Below, piece by piece: positions 1-5,049 of a stretch of 5,821 nt of DNA (position 1 is its first letter; the number at the start of each line of letters is the position of its first letter). The stretch lies in the NCBI GenBank assembly GCA_016880395.1, contig JAEHDN010000375.1:1-5821 (forward strand), in the 5' to 3' direction. This stretch comes from Candidatus Eiseniibacteriota bacterium. GTDB lineage: Bacteria; Eisenbacteria; RBG-16-71-46; SZUA-252. The notes beneath the pieces were generated by a model. It saw only the letters and a list, made by a program, of their open reading frames with translations. It was not told the DNA's origin and did no database searches. The position numbers and the translations under genes are program-made.

Positions 1-534
1 GGTCCGGAAGGACCCCCTGGCCCCCTGGGGGCCGCCGTGGAGCGGTCCGATCGTCATCAGGCCGACGCACCGGAGCGGAGCGAGGTCGCGCATCCTCGCG
101 AGGAGCGCGAGCGCCTCCTCGGGCGCTGCGCCGCTCTTCGTCGCCTCGTCCGTGGTCCGGACCTCGATGTAGCAGCGCGGAGCGCGGCCCTCCGCGGCCG
201 CGCGTCGCGCCAGCTCCTCGGCGAGACGCACCGAGTCCACCGAGTGGATCTCCTCGAAAAGCTGGACGGCCCGCCTGGCCTTGTTGGTCTGGAGGTGGCC
301 GATCAGGTGCCACCGGGGACCGCCCTCCATGGCGGCGATCTTTCTCTCGGCCTCCTGGACCCGGTTCTCCCCCAGATCCGAGAGGCCGAGGCCAAACGCT
401 TTGCGGGCAACCTCGACCGGGAAACCCTTCGTCACCGCCAGGAGCGTCACCGACTCAGGCTCGCGTCCGGAACGACGGGCGGCCGCAGCCATGCGGTCCC
501 GGATCCGGGCCAGCCGATCTCGAAGTGCGTCCAC
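1..534 (-). CDS. yggS: YggS/PROSC family pyridoxal phosphate homeostasis protein (C-terminus cut by window edge)
   Basis: The reading frame is open to base 1, so 178 residues are visible of a family that is usually about 230 long; the C-terminal quarter lies outside. The family has an alanine-racemase-like TIM barrel that binds PLP without known enzymatic activity and buffers cytosolic PLP. Visible hallmarks are LLAVTK, whose Lys36 is the expected PLP Schiff-base lysine, then GENRVQEA (55-62), WHLIGHLQTNK (75-85), HSVDS (97-101), EATKSG (130-135) and VGLMTIGP (157-164). The start chosen is GTG at 534, because the preceding frame has a stop (TGA at 573-571) and no ATG. The resulting N-terminus, VDALRDRLARIRDRMAAAAR, matches the helix that normally opens this family. 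An AGGAG lies only one base before the GTG, too close to be a good ribosome binding site, so the start is less certain than the identity. ATG at codon 15 is the alternative but would trim the first helix. Confidence 0.93.
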   Translation of the reverse strand, partial: MDALRDRLARIRDRMAAAARRSGREPESVTLLAVTKGFPVEVARKAFGLGLSDLGENRVQEAERKIAAMEGGPRWHLIGHLQTNKARRAVQLFEEIHSVDSVRLAEELARRAAAEGRAPRCYIEVRTTDEATKSGAAPEEALALLARMRDLAPLRCVGLMTIGPLHGGPQGARGSFRT

Positions 535-554
535 GCTCCTGCTCGATGCCCCCC

Positions 555-594
555 AAAAATTGCGAGCCGGTCAGTATAGAAGCCCGGCTCGCAA
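555..594 (-). terminator. Rho-independent terminator-like hairpin downstream of the zinc-ribbon gene
   Basis: On the minus strand, TTGCGAGCCGG (594-584) and CCGGCTCGCAA (570-560) form a perfect 11-bp inverted repeat around a 13-base loop, followed directly by TTTTT (559-555). It starts 37 bases after the stop codon of the zinc-ribbon gene, the normal place for an intrinsic terminator. The 13-base loop is long for a terminator, and the element overlaps the putative yggS promoter. It could therefore also be an operator or a leader hairpin. On the plus strand there is no T-run after the second arm. Confidence 0.6.
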
Positions 595-601
595 CGAACA
601 A
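573..601 (-). promoter_or_regulatory. Candidate sigma-70-type promoter of yggS
   Basis: Reading the minus strand, TTGTTC (601-596) and TATACT (578-573) are separated by exactly 17 bases. The -10 box matches the consensus at five of six positions and the -35 at three. It is the most AT-rich spot in this GC-rich neighbourhood and points at the yggS start about 40 bases downstream. The -10 lies in the loop of the inverted repeat at 560-594. Function is inferred from sequence only. Confidence 0.5.
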
Positions 602-631
602 GCGGGTTGGGTCCGCGCAGGCAACGGAGGT

Positions 632-844
632 CTAGCGGCGCGCGTCTCTATGGATCTCCCGGGTGACGACGAGGTGCCCGGAGCAGCCCCGCTTACGGCA
701 TGGGAGGTCGGGCGTCGATTCGGAGGCCGGCAGGGCGCTCGAGGACTCCTCGCGCGCCTGAACGAGCTGCATCAGGGCCTGGATCTGCTGGGGCGTGTAC
801 ATGTAGCCGCACTGGGTGCAGCGGTACCAATGATCGAAGTCCAT
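632..844 (-). CDS. Small zinc-ribbon protein of unknown function
   Basis: Encodes 70 residues. The start ATG at 844 is chosen because GGAGAG lies six bases upstream (856-851) and the first Cys pair follows at once. The same frame runs up to an ATG at 976, but that upstream part is low-complexity and lacks such a site. Two cysteine pairs, C9-x2-C12 (RCTQCGYMY) and C49-x4-C54 (LPCRKRGCSGH), are typical of a zinc ribbon. They are separated by a Gln-rich predicted helix (residues 18-32) and a Ser/Pro-rich linker. There is no signal peptide or membrane segment, so it is probably cytosolic. The N-terminal FDHWYRCTQCG loosely recalls FmdB-type or rubredoxin-like knuckles, but I do not recognise a named family. 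It lies upstream of yggS on the same strand, separated by a terminator-like hairpin, and diverges from the membrane-protein gene at 1057. Partner and role are unknown. Confidence 0.8.
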   Translation of the reverse strand: MDFDHWYRCTQCGYMYTPQQIQALMQLVQAREESSSALPASESTPDLPCRKRGCSGHLVVTREIHRDARR

Positions 845-947
845 GGGGTGCTCTCCATAGCGGTCGAGCCCCCCTGCTGGAACGGATACGGCGGATCGGT
901 GCGGTTCACGACGCGGGGCGAGCGCGCCGGCCCGTAAGGGCGCGACC

Positions 948-976
948 AGAGTAGGGTGGCCGGGGCATGCATGCAA
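948..976 (-). promoter_or_regulatory. Possible promoter of the zinc-ribbon gene
   Basis: On the minus strand, TTGCAT (976-971) and TACTCT (953-948) are 17 bases apart, about 105 bases before the ATG at 844. Each box matches the sigma-70 consensus at only three of six positions, so this is a weak call resting on spacing and on the lack of a better candidate. Confidence 0.25.
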
Positions 977-982
977 GCTCCT

Positions 983-1009
983 TTGCGCCGGCTCGGTCCG
1001 TGCTAGGCT
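983..1009 (+). promoter_or_regulatory. Possible promoter of the holin-4-type membrane protein gene
   Basis: TTGCGC (983-988) and TAGGCT (1004-1009) lie about 50 bases before the ATG at 1057. The spacing of 15 (or 16 if TTTGCG is used) is short and the boxes are only partial matches. TA-G-CT type -10 elements are common in GC-rich genomes. The element sits back to back with the minus-strand candidate at 948-976. Confidence 0.3.
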
Positions 1010-1056
1010 GGAACGTCCGTCGAACCTCGCGCAACCACTCTGGAGGAGGAGTCCCG

Positions 1057-1407
1057 ATGGTCAAGGCGCTCGCGCACTTCGTCGTGATCGTGGCGATGTT
1101 CCTGGTGCTCACGAGGATCATCCCCGGCTTCTATGTCCCGAACTGGGGAACCGCGATTCTTGCCGCGCTCCTGTTCGGCATCCTGAACTCCACGCTCGGG
1201 CTCATCCTCAAAATCCTCACGTTTCCCCTCATCCTCGTCACGTTCGGGCTCTTCTATTTCGTCGTGAACGCGCTGATGCTGCTCCTCGTGGCGTGGATCA
1301 TCCCGACGTTCAGCATCAATGGCTTCCTGCCAGCGCTCCTCGCGGCCATCGTGCTGGCTGCCGTGAACACCATCTGGAACATGGCGACCGCGAAGGCCAA
1401 GGACTGA
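1057..1407 (+). CDS. Phage-holin-4 superfamily (Phage_holin_4_2/YvlD-type) integral membrane protein
   Basis: Encodes 116 residues. ATG at 1057 is preceded by a strong GGAGGAGG (1042-1049, seven-base spacing); an upstream in-frame ATG at 967 has nothing comparable. Nearly the whole protein is hydrophobic, with four predicted helices at about 4-21, 33-51, 55-80 and 90-108 and a short Lys-rich tail (TAKAKD). Family signatures are IIPGFYVPNW after the first helix, AALLFGILN (36-44), LKILTFPLILVTFGLFYFVV (51-70) followed by NALML, and WIIPTFSINGF (80-90). Length and layout are those of the small chromosomal proteins of Pfam Phage_holin_4_2, found widely outside phages. The holin name is historical and no lysis genes are nearby. 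The molecular role is not established. It is followed after 40 bases by the aminotransferase gene, so co-transcription is likely. Confidence 0.9.
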   Translation: MVKALAHFVVIVAMFLVLTRIIPGFYVPNWGTAILAALLFGILNSTLGLILKILTFPLILVTFGLFYFVVNALMLLLVAWIIPTFSINGFLPALLAAIVLAAVNTIWNMATAKAKD

Positions 1408-1447
1408 GCGCGGCTGCGGCCATGGCGGTGCGCCCGGGACGGCGGGG

Positions 1448-2623
1448 GTGACCTCACACGGCCGGCTGCCGCCCGAGTTCGAGCCGAGCCCGTTCGCCCG
1501 CGCGATCGAGGCCAAGCGAGGCGCCGGACGGGGGATTCTCGATCTTACCGTCGCCAATCCTACCCGGGTCGGGCTGCCCCGGGCGGCCGGGCTCGAGGCG
1601 GCATTACGGGGGGCAGATCTCCTCCACTACGACCCCGACCCGCGCGGGACCGAGGCCGCACGCCGGGCCGTTGCGGCATACCATCGCGCGCGCGGCACCA
1701 GCGCGAGCGAGCCGGATCGCATCCTCCTCACCTCGAGCACGAGCGAGGCCTATGCCCACCTGTTCCGGCTCCTCTGCGATCCCGGAGACGAGGTGCTCGT
1801 GCCGCGCCCCAGCTATCCCCTCTTCGAGCCGCTCGCGCGTCTGGAGAGCGTGGGGCTGGCCTCCTACCGCCTGCGCTACGACGAGGGCTGGCGCGTGGAC
1901 CTCGAGTCGGTCGAGGCGCTCGTGGGACCAAGAACGCGCGCGGTCGTCGTGGTCCAGCCCAACAACCCGACCGGCTCCTGCCTCGACGCGGGGGAGGCGG
2001 CCGCGCTCGAATCGCTCTGCGCGGAGCGCGGGCTCGCGCTGATCGCCGACGAGGTGTTCGGGGATTTCCCGTGGCCGCCGCGCGATGCGCCTCTCCCCTC
2101 GCTCCTAGGCGACCGGGGGGTGCTCACGTTCGGGCTGAACGGGATCTCGAAGCTCTGCGGGCTTCCCCAGATGAAGCTGGGATGGATCGCCGTCACGGGC
2201 CCGGAACCCATGGCCGCCCGCGCGTACGAAGGGCTCGAGTGGATCGCGGACCTCTTCCTCTCCGTGGGAGCTCCGGCGCAGGCGATGCTTCCGTGGGTCC
2301 TCGAGCGGCGGGACACGTTCCACCGCGCGGCCCTGGCCCGGATCCACGAGAACCTCCGGACCCTCGTCGCCGGATCGGACCGCGCCGGGTACGATCTCCT
2401 GCGCGGCGACGGCGGGTGGAGCGCGGTGCTCCGCTTCCTGCCCGGCTCGCCCGCCGGAGACGCGCCCGACGCGGCGGTATGGGCTCTCGAGGAGGAGGAC
2501 GTGCTGCTCCATCCGGGACACTTCTACGAGCTCGAGGACCACGATGCGGTGTTGAGCCTGATCGCGGAGCCGGAGCGTGTTCACGACGGGATCGAGCGGC
2601 TTTCCGGAGCGAAACGCTCGTGA
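1448..2623 (+). CDS. PLP-dependent aminotransferase, class I/II (fold type I)
   Basis: Encodes 391 residues, normal for the aspartate aminotransferase superfamily. It should transfer an amino group between an amino acid and a 2-oxo acid in the cytosol; the substrate cannot be read from the sequence. Landmarks in order are YDPDPRGTEAARRAVA (61-76), the cofactor-phosphate region LLTSSTSEAYAHLF (93-106), PRPSYPLFEP (119-128), VVVVQPNNPTGS (166-177) with the PLP-contacting Asn173, ADEVFGDF (200-207) with Asp201 for the pyridine nitrogen, and NGISKLCGLPQMKLGW (231-246) with Lys235 as Schiff-base lysine. The C-terminal stretch AVLSLIAEP (367-375) has no Arg where many class I enzymes carry the substrate-carboxylate Arg. 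The start is GTG at 1448 with only a weak G-rich ribosome site; the first residues resemble related proteins (FEPSPFARAIEAKR). It follows the membrane-protein gene closely and precedes an exported protein by 57 bases. Confidence 0.93.
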   Translation: MTSHGRLPPEFEPSPFARAIEAKRGAGRGILDLTVANPTRVGLPRAAGLEAALRGADLLHYDPDPRGTEAARRAVAAYHRARGTSASEPDRILLTSSTSEAYAHLFRLLCDPGDEVLVPRPSYPLFEPLARLESVGLASYRLRYDEGWRVDLESVEALVGPRTRAVVVVQPNNPTGSCLDAGEAAALESLCAERGLALIADEVFGDFPWPPRDAPLPSLLGDRGVLTFGLNGISKLCGLPQMKLGWIAVTGPEPMAARAYEGLEWIADLFLSVGAPAQAMLPWVLERRDTFHRAALARIHENLRTLVAGSDRAGYDLLRGDGGWSAVLRFLPGSPAGDAPDAAVWALEEEDVLLHPGHFYELEDHDAVLSLIAEPERVHDGIERLSGAKRS

Positions 2624-2680
2624 CCGGGGTACTGGAATGAGGGGTCTCGCCATCGTCCTGCGTCGACGGGAGGACCCGAC

Positions 2681-3466
2681 ATGCCCCGCTCCTTGATCCG
2701 GATGACCGCCCTTTGTGCCGCAGCGATCGGGGCTGCCCTCCTGATCCCCGCCGTCTCCACCGCCGCACCGGCCCAGGCCCCCACGGACGTCGTCGAGACG
2801 ATCGTGACGGTGCCCGCCTCGGATGCCGATCGAGCCGCGATCCAGGGCGCGCTCACCGCGATCGTGAAGTCCCTTCCGTTCCCGGCGAGCGGGTTTCGCC
2901 TGGCCGTGGACGGAGCCACGGACGAGGTGGGACGGGCGGTCTTGAAGCTGGAGGGCTCCAAGCCCTGGGGCCCGCTCGACGCCTCCGCGGAGCGGATCTA
3001 CGACCGGACCGACGCATCCGACGACGAGGACCGGACCCTGGAGATCCGGGTCTCCGTCAACGGCACGAAGGGGCTCTCGACGGGACTGGCCTCCGTCGGC
3101 GGTACTCCACGGCCCTTTGCGATCCCGGGGGCATTCGCCCTCGAGCAGACGCTGACCGGCATCGAGGAAGGTGGAGGAACGGGCGAGAGCGGCTCGCGCG
3201 TGGCCCTGCCCCTCGACAAGGACCAGATCGAGCGCACCGTGGCCCTCCTCCGGATCTACGTTGTTCCCAAGAGCCTGGAAGGGCGTCTCCGCGCACTGGC
3301 CTCGGGCTCGCCGGAGTTCCCCGCGTTCGATCCCGGCTTCACCCCCTCATCCCGGCGGGCGGTGGTGAGGGCTCTGGTGGTCGAGATCCACGGGCAGAAG
3401 CGGGACGTCGAGGCCTACGCGCGGAGGGTGCGCGCGGACCAGCTCCGAAGCAGACTCCAGACCTGA
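2681..3466 (+). CDS. Exported protein of unknown function
   Basis: Encodes 261 residues. ATG at 2681 has GGGAGG seven bases upstream. The N-terminus is a classical signal peptide: basic MPRSLIR, a hydrophobic core at about 8-25, and Ala-rich cleavage sites between 28 and 33 (STAAPAQA). There is no lipobox, and the only cysteine (C12) is inside the signal, so the mature protein has none. It should be periplasmic or secreted. The mature part alternates short hydrophobic strands with acidic segments (DASDDEDRTLEIRVSV, 111-126), has a Gly-rich loop (IEEGGGTGESGS, 161-172), and ends in a basic helix (RRVRADQLRSRLQ, 248-260). I recognise no domain or catalytic motif. A second ATG seven codons in would still leave a signal peptide. 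It lies 57 bases after the aminotransferase with no terminator between them, so it may share that transcript. Confidence 0.82.
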   Translation: MPRSLIRMTALCAAAIGAALLIPAVSTAAPAQAPTDVVETIVTVPASDADRAAIQGALTAIVKSLPFPASGFRLAVDGATDEVGRAVLKLEGSKPWGPLDASAERIYDRTDASDDEDRTLEIRVSVNGTKGLSTGLASVGGTPRPFAIPGAFALEQTLTGIEEGGGTGESGSRVALPLDKDQIERTVALLRIYVVPKSLEGRLRALASGSPEFPAFDPGFTPSSRRAVVRALVVEIHGQKRDVEAYARRVRADQLRSRLQT

Positions 3467-3479
3467 CCTGACCCGACCC
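3460..3479 (+). repeat. Short GACCT/GACCC pentamer repeat
   Basis: Four consecutive five-base units (GACCT, GACCT, GACCC, GACCC) span the TGA stop of the exported-protein gene, and degenerate CCCGACCC copies continue to about 3490. It looks like a small slippage repeat. The stop codon lies inside it, so unit gain or loss could change the last codon context. No function is apparent. Confidence 0.6.
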
Positions 3480-3514
3480 CGCCCGACCCGAGGAAATTCC
3501 CTGCCCGTTCCCTC

Positions 3515-3543
3515 TTCACGAAAGGTCCCGGAAGGTGTACATC
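3515..3543 (+). promoter_or_regulatory. Candidate promoter of the DUF1326-DinB operon
   Basis: TTCACG (3515-3520, four of six matches to the -35 consensus) and TACATC (3538-3543, three of six) are 17 bases apart, with a TG one base before the -10 as in extended -10 promoters. Transcription would start near 3550, giving a leader of about 80 bases that contains the hairpin at 3556-3594. This is the best candidate in the 162-base gap, but it is not a strong match. Confidence 0.35.
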
Positions 3544-3555
3544 TATGGTCTTCAA

Positions 3556-3594
3556 GATCCGGGCGAACGGGGCATGCCGTTCGGGGTCCGGATC
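3556..3594 (+). promoter_or_regulatory. Two-tier hairpin in the presumed 5' leader of the DUF1326 gene
   Basis: GATCCGG (3556-3562) pairs with CCGGATC (3588-3594). Inside it, CGAACGG (3564-3570) pairs with CCGTTCG (3577-3583) around a GGCATG loop. The two 7-bp stems are separated only by an asymmetric internal loop (one base against GGGT). No T-run follows, so it is not an ordinary terminator. The element ends 22 bases before the GGAGG of the next gene. It may influence mRNA stability or translation, or be a protein binding site; it matches no riboswitch I know. Confidence 0.5.
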
Positions 3595-3616
3595 GTCACT
3601 CCCACCCACCCATCAT

Positions 3617-3621
3617 GGAGG
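3617..3621 (+). promoter_or_regulatory. Ribosome binding site deciding the GTG start of the DUF1326 gene
   Basis: GGAGG lies seven bases before GTG 3629. This supports GTG, which directly opens a signal peptide, over the in-frame ATG at 3545. The ATG would add 28 polar residues in front of the signal and would have to be translated through the leader hairpin. Confidence 0.75.
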
Positions 3622-3628
3622 ACGTCCC

Positions 3629-4372
3629 GTGAAGCTTCGCATCGTGTTGCTTGTCGCCGCACTCGCCACCCTGAGCGCCGTAGCGGTGCTCGCCGCGGGT
3701 GAGAAGGCGGCCCCGCAGTGGAGCATGAACACCACGATCATCGAGGCGTGTTCGTGCCCGATGTTCTGCCAGTGCTACTTCAACGGCGAGCCGGCCGGCC
3801 ATGCGGAGCACGCGGGCATGGAAGGCATGAGCCACGGCGGTGGAGAGCACTTCTGCAAGTTCAACAACGCCTACAAGGTCAACAAGGGCAACTACGGCGC
3901 GACGAAGCTCGACGGCGTGAAGTTCTGGGTCGCCGGCGATCTCGGGGCGGACTTCACCGACGGCGAGATGGAGTGGGCGGTGCTCCACTTCGATCCGTCC
4001 GTGACGCCGGAGCAGCGCGAGGGCGTGAAGACCGCGCTCGGCTACATCTACCCGGTCAAGTGGAAGTCCTTCACCGTCGGGGCCGACGCGCCGATGGAGT
4101 GGACGGCGACCAAGGACGACGCCACGGCCAAGCTCGACGGCGGCAAGATCGGCGAGGTGGTGCTCCACCGGAGCAAGGTGGGCATGACGGACCAGCCGAC
4201 CGTGATCCAGAATCTCCGCTACTTCGGCGCGCCGCGGAACACCGGCTTCCTGATGATGAAGAACGAGGTGGAGGCGTACCGTGCGGGCGACAAGCCGTAC
4301 GAGTACAAGGGAACGAACGGCTTCATGATCACCCTCGACATCAACTCCAAGGACGTGAAGCCGAAGAGCTGA
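3629..4372 (+). CDS. Exported DUF1326-type protein with CxCxxxCxC motif and His/Met-rich insertion
   Basis: Encodes 247 residues from GTG 3629. Residues 1-23 form a signal peptide (basic VKLR, hydrophobic core, LAAG), so the protein is probably periplasmic. The mature N-terminus has IIEACSCPMFCQCYF: Cys41, Cys43, Cys47 and Cys49, the Cys-rich opening characteristic of DUF1326. It is followed by a segment at 54-78 rich in His, Met and Gly (His58, 61, 69, 74; Met64, 67; Cys76), resembling a soft-metal-binding stretch. The rest is a beta-rich domain (VKFWVAGDLGADFTDGEMEW, 97-116; YPVKWKSFTVGADAPMEWTA, 141-160; IGEVVLHRSKVGM, 174-186; NTGFLMMKNEVEAY, 204-217). The family has no established function; copper or another thiophilic metal is an inference from composition. 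The DinB-family gene follows after 23 bases, so the two are probably co-transcribed. Confidence 0.82.
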   Translation: MKLRIVLLVAALATLSAVAVLAAGEKAAPQWSMNTTIIEACSCPMFCQCYFNGEPAGHAEHAGMEGMSHGGGEHFCKFNNAYKVNKGNYGATKLDGVKFWVAGDLGADFTDGEMEWAVLHFDPSVTPEQREGVKTALGYIYPVKWKSFTVGADAPMEWTATKDDATAKLDGGKIGEVVLHRSKVGMTDQPTVIQNLRYFGAPRNTGFLMMKNEVEAYRAGDKPYEYKGTNGFMITLDINSKDVKPKS

Positions 4373-4395
4373 TCGCCGGCGACGAGGAGAGTGCC

Positions 4396-4920
4396 ATGAA
4401 CAAGACGATGATGGCCGGATTCTGGGATCACTTCCGCACCATGCACGGCGTGACCGTGCGGTGCGTCGAGGCGATCCCGAAGGACAAGCTCGACGCCCGT
4501 CCCTGCAATGACATGCGCACGGCGAAGGAGCTGGTCACGCACATGTACGCGCAGATGCGCTTCGTGACGGACGGCGTGCCGAAGGGGCACATCGCGTACA
4601 CGGACGCGAACGACCCGATCGAGATGGCCACGATCAAGAGCCACGACGATCTCGTGCGGTACGCCAAGGAGTCGTGGGAGATCGCGGACCGCAGGGTCCA
4701 GTCTCTGACGGACGCACAGCTCGAGGCCATCGTCCAGACCGAGTGGGGCGGGCTGTCGTTCCCCGGCTGGGTGTGCATTCACATCGTCTACGACGAGCAC
4801 CTGCACCACCGGGGGCAGCTCTACGCCTTCCTGCGGCAGCTCGGCGTGGAGCCTCCGTTCCTCTGGGATTTCGAGCACAACGCGCCGGAGTACCAGCCGA
4901 AGCAGGCACAGCAGGCCTAA
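4396..4920 (+). CDS. DinB-family putative metal-dependent protein
   Basis: Encodes 174 residues, the usual length for DinB/DinB_2 four-helix-bundle proteins. ATG at 4396 is preceded by GAGGAGAG (4384-4391). The same frame is open much further upstream, but that part is antiparallel to nothing recognisable and overlaps the DUF1326 gene out of frame. Family features are the first-helix start MAGFWDHFRTMHGVTVRCVE (6-25), a helix with His49 (ELVTHMYAQM), and the diagnostic DEHLHHRGQLYAFLRQLG (133-150) followed by VEPP. The family normally uses three His ligands for a divalent metal, and some members act as thiol transferases (mycothiol or bacillithiol S-transferases). Here the first ligand position of the C-terminal HxxHH motif appears to be Glu134, with His135 beside it. 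There is no signal peptide, so it should be cytosolic, unlike its exported operon partner. A strong terminator follows. Confidence 0.88.
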   Translation: MNKTMMAGFWDHFRTMHGVTVRCVEAIPKDKLDARPCNDMRTAKELVTHMYAQMRFVTDGVPKGHIAYTDANDPIEMATIKSHDDLVRYAKESWEIADRRVQSLTDAQLEAIVQTEWGGLSFPGWVCIHIVYDEHLHHRGQLYAFLRQLGVEPPFLWDFEHNAPEYQPKQAQQA

Positions 4921-4943
4921 GGGCCGGCGGTTCGTCGAACGCG

Positions 4944-4976
4944 AGGGGGCGGGTGCACTGGGCACCCGCCCCCTTT
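4944..4976 (+). terminator. Rho-independent terminator of the DUF1326-DinB operon
   Basis: A perfect 13-bp stem (AGGGGGCGGGTGC at 4944-4956, GCACCCGCCCCCT at 4962-4974) closes a five-base loop ACTGG. TTT runs through the end of the stem (4974-4976). It begins 23 bases after the DinB stop. The T-run is short, but the stem is very stable. Because the permease gene converges from the right, the hairpin may also protect that transcript's 3' end, though the minus strand has no T-run. Confidence 0.75.
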
Positions 4977-5049
4977 CCGCTTCTCGCGCTTGCGCAGTTC
5001 CTTCCTGCCCCCGCCTGCGCTAGAGGATGGGGCCGCGGGTCGGCGTCCG
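4977..5049. other. Convergent intergenic gap, nothing further recognised
   Basis: The 73 bases between the operon terminator and the permease stop codon hold no open reading frame with coding character and no clear hairpin with a T-run for the minus-strand gene. Confidence 0.6.

Noticed and set aside
1..33. Hairpin-like sequences GGTCC-GGAA-GGACC and GGCCCCC-T-GGGGGCC
   Set aside because: They lie inside the yggS coding region and are explained by runs of Gly/Pro/Arg codons in GC-rich DNA; there is no T-run or intergenic position to support a terminator.
37..937. Plus-strand frames over the left part (180 and 218 codons)
   Set aside because: They are antisense to yggS and the zinc-ribbon gene and show no motif or ribosome site.
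1057..1407. A phage lysis cassette or prophage remnant, suggested by the holin family name
   Set aside because: This family is common on bacterial chromosomes, and no endolysin, integrase or other phage gene is nearby.
3545..3628. N-terminal extension of the DUF1326 protein from ATG 3545
   Set aside because: It would put 28 polar residues before a signal peptide, has no ribosome site, and overlaps the leader hairpin; GTG 3629 has an ideal GGAGG.
3596..4168. Long minus-strand open frame (190 codons) opposite the DUF1326 gene
   Set aside because: It is a codon-bias shadow: the translation is Arg/Leu/Val/His-rich without motifs, while the plus strand encodes a signal peptide and a known family.
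4219..4965. Minus-strand open frame of 248 codons across DinB
   Set aside because: It overlaps the end of DUF1326, all of DinB and the terminator hairpin; the composition is that of a shadow frame in GC-rich DNA.
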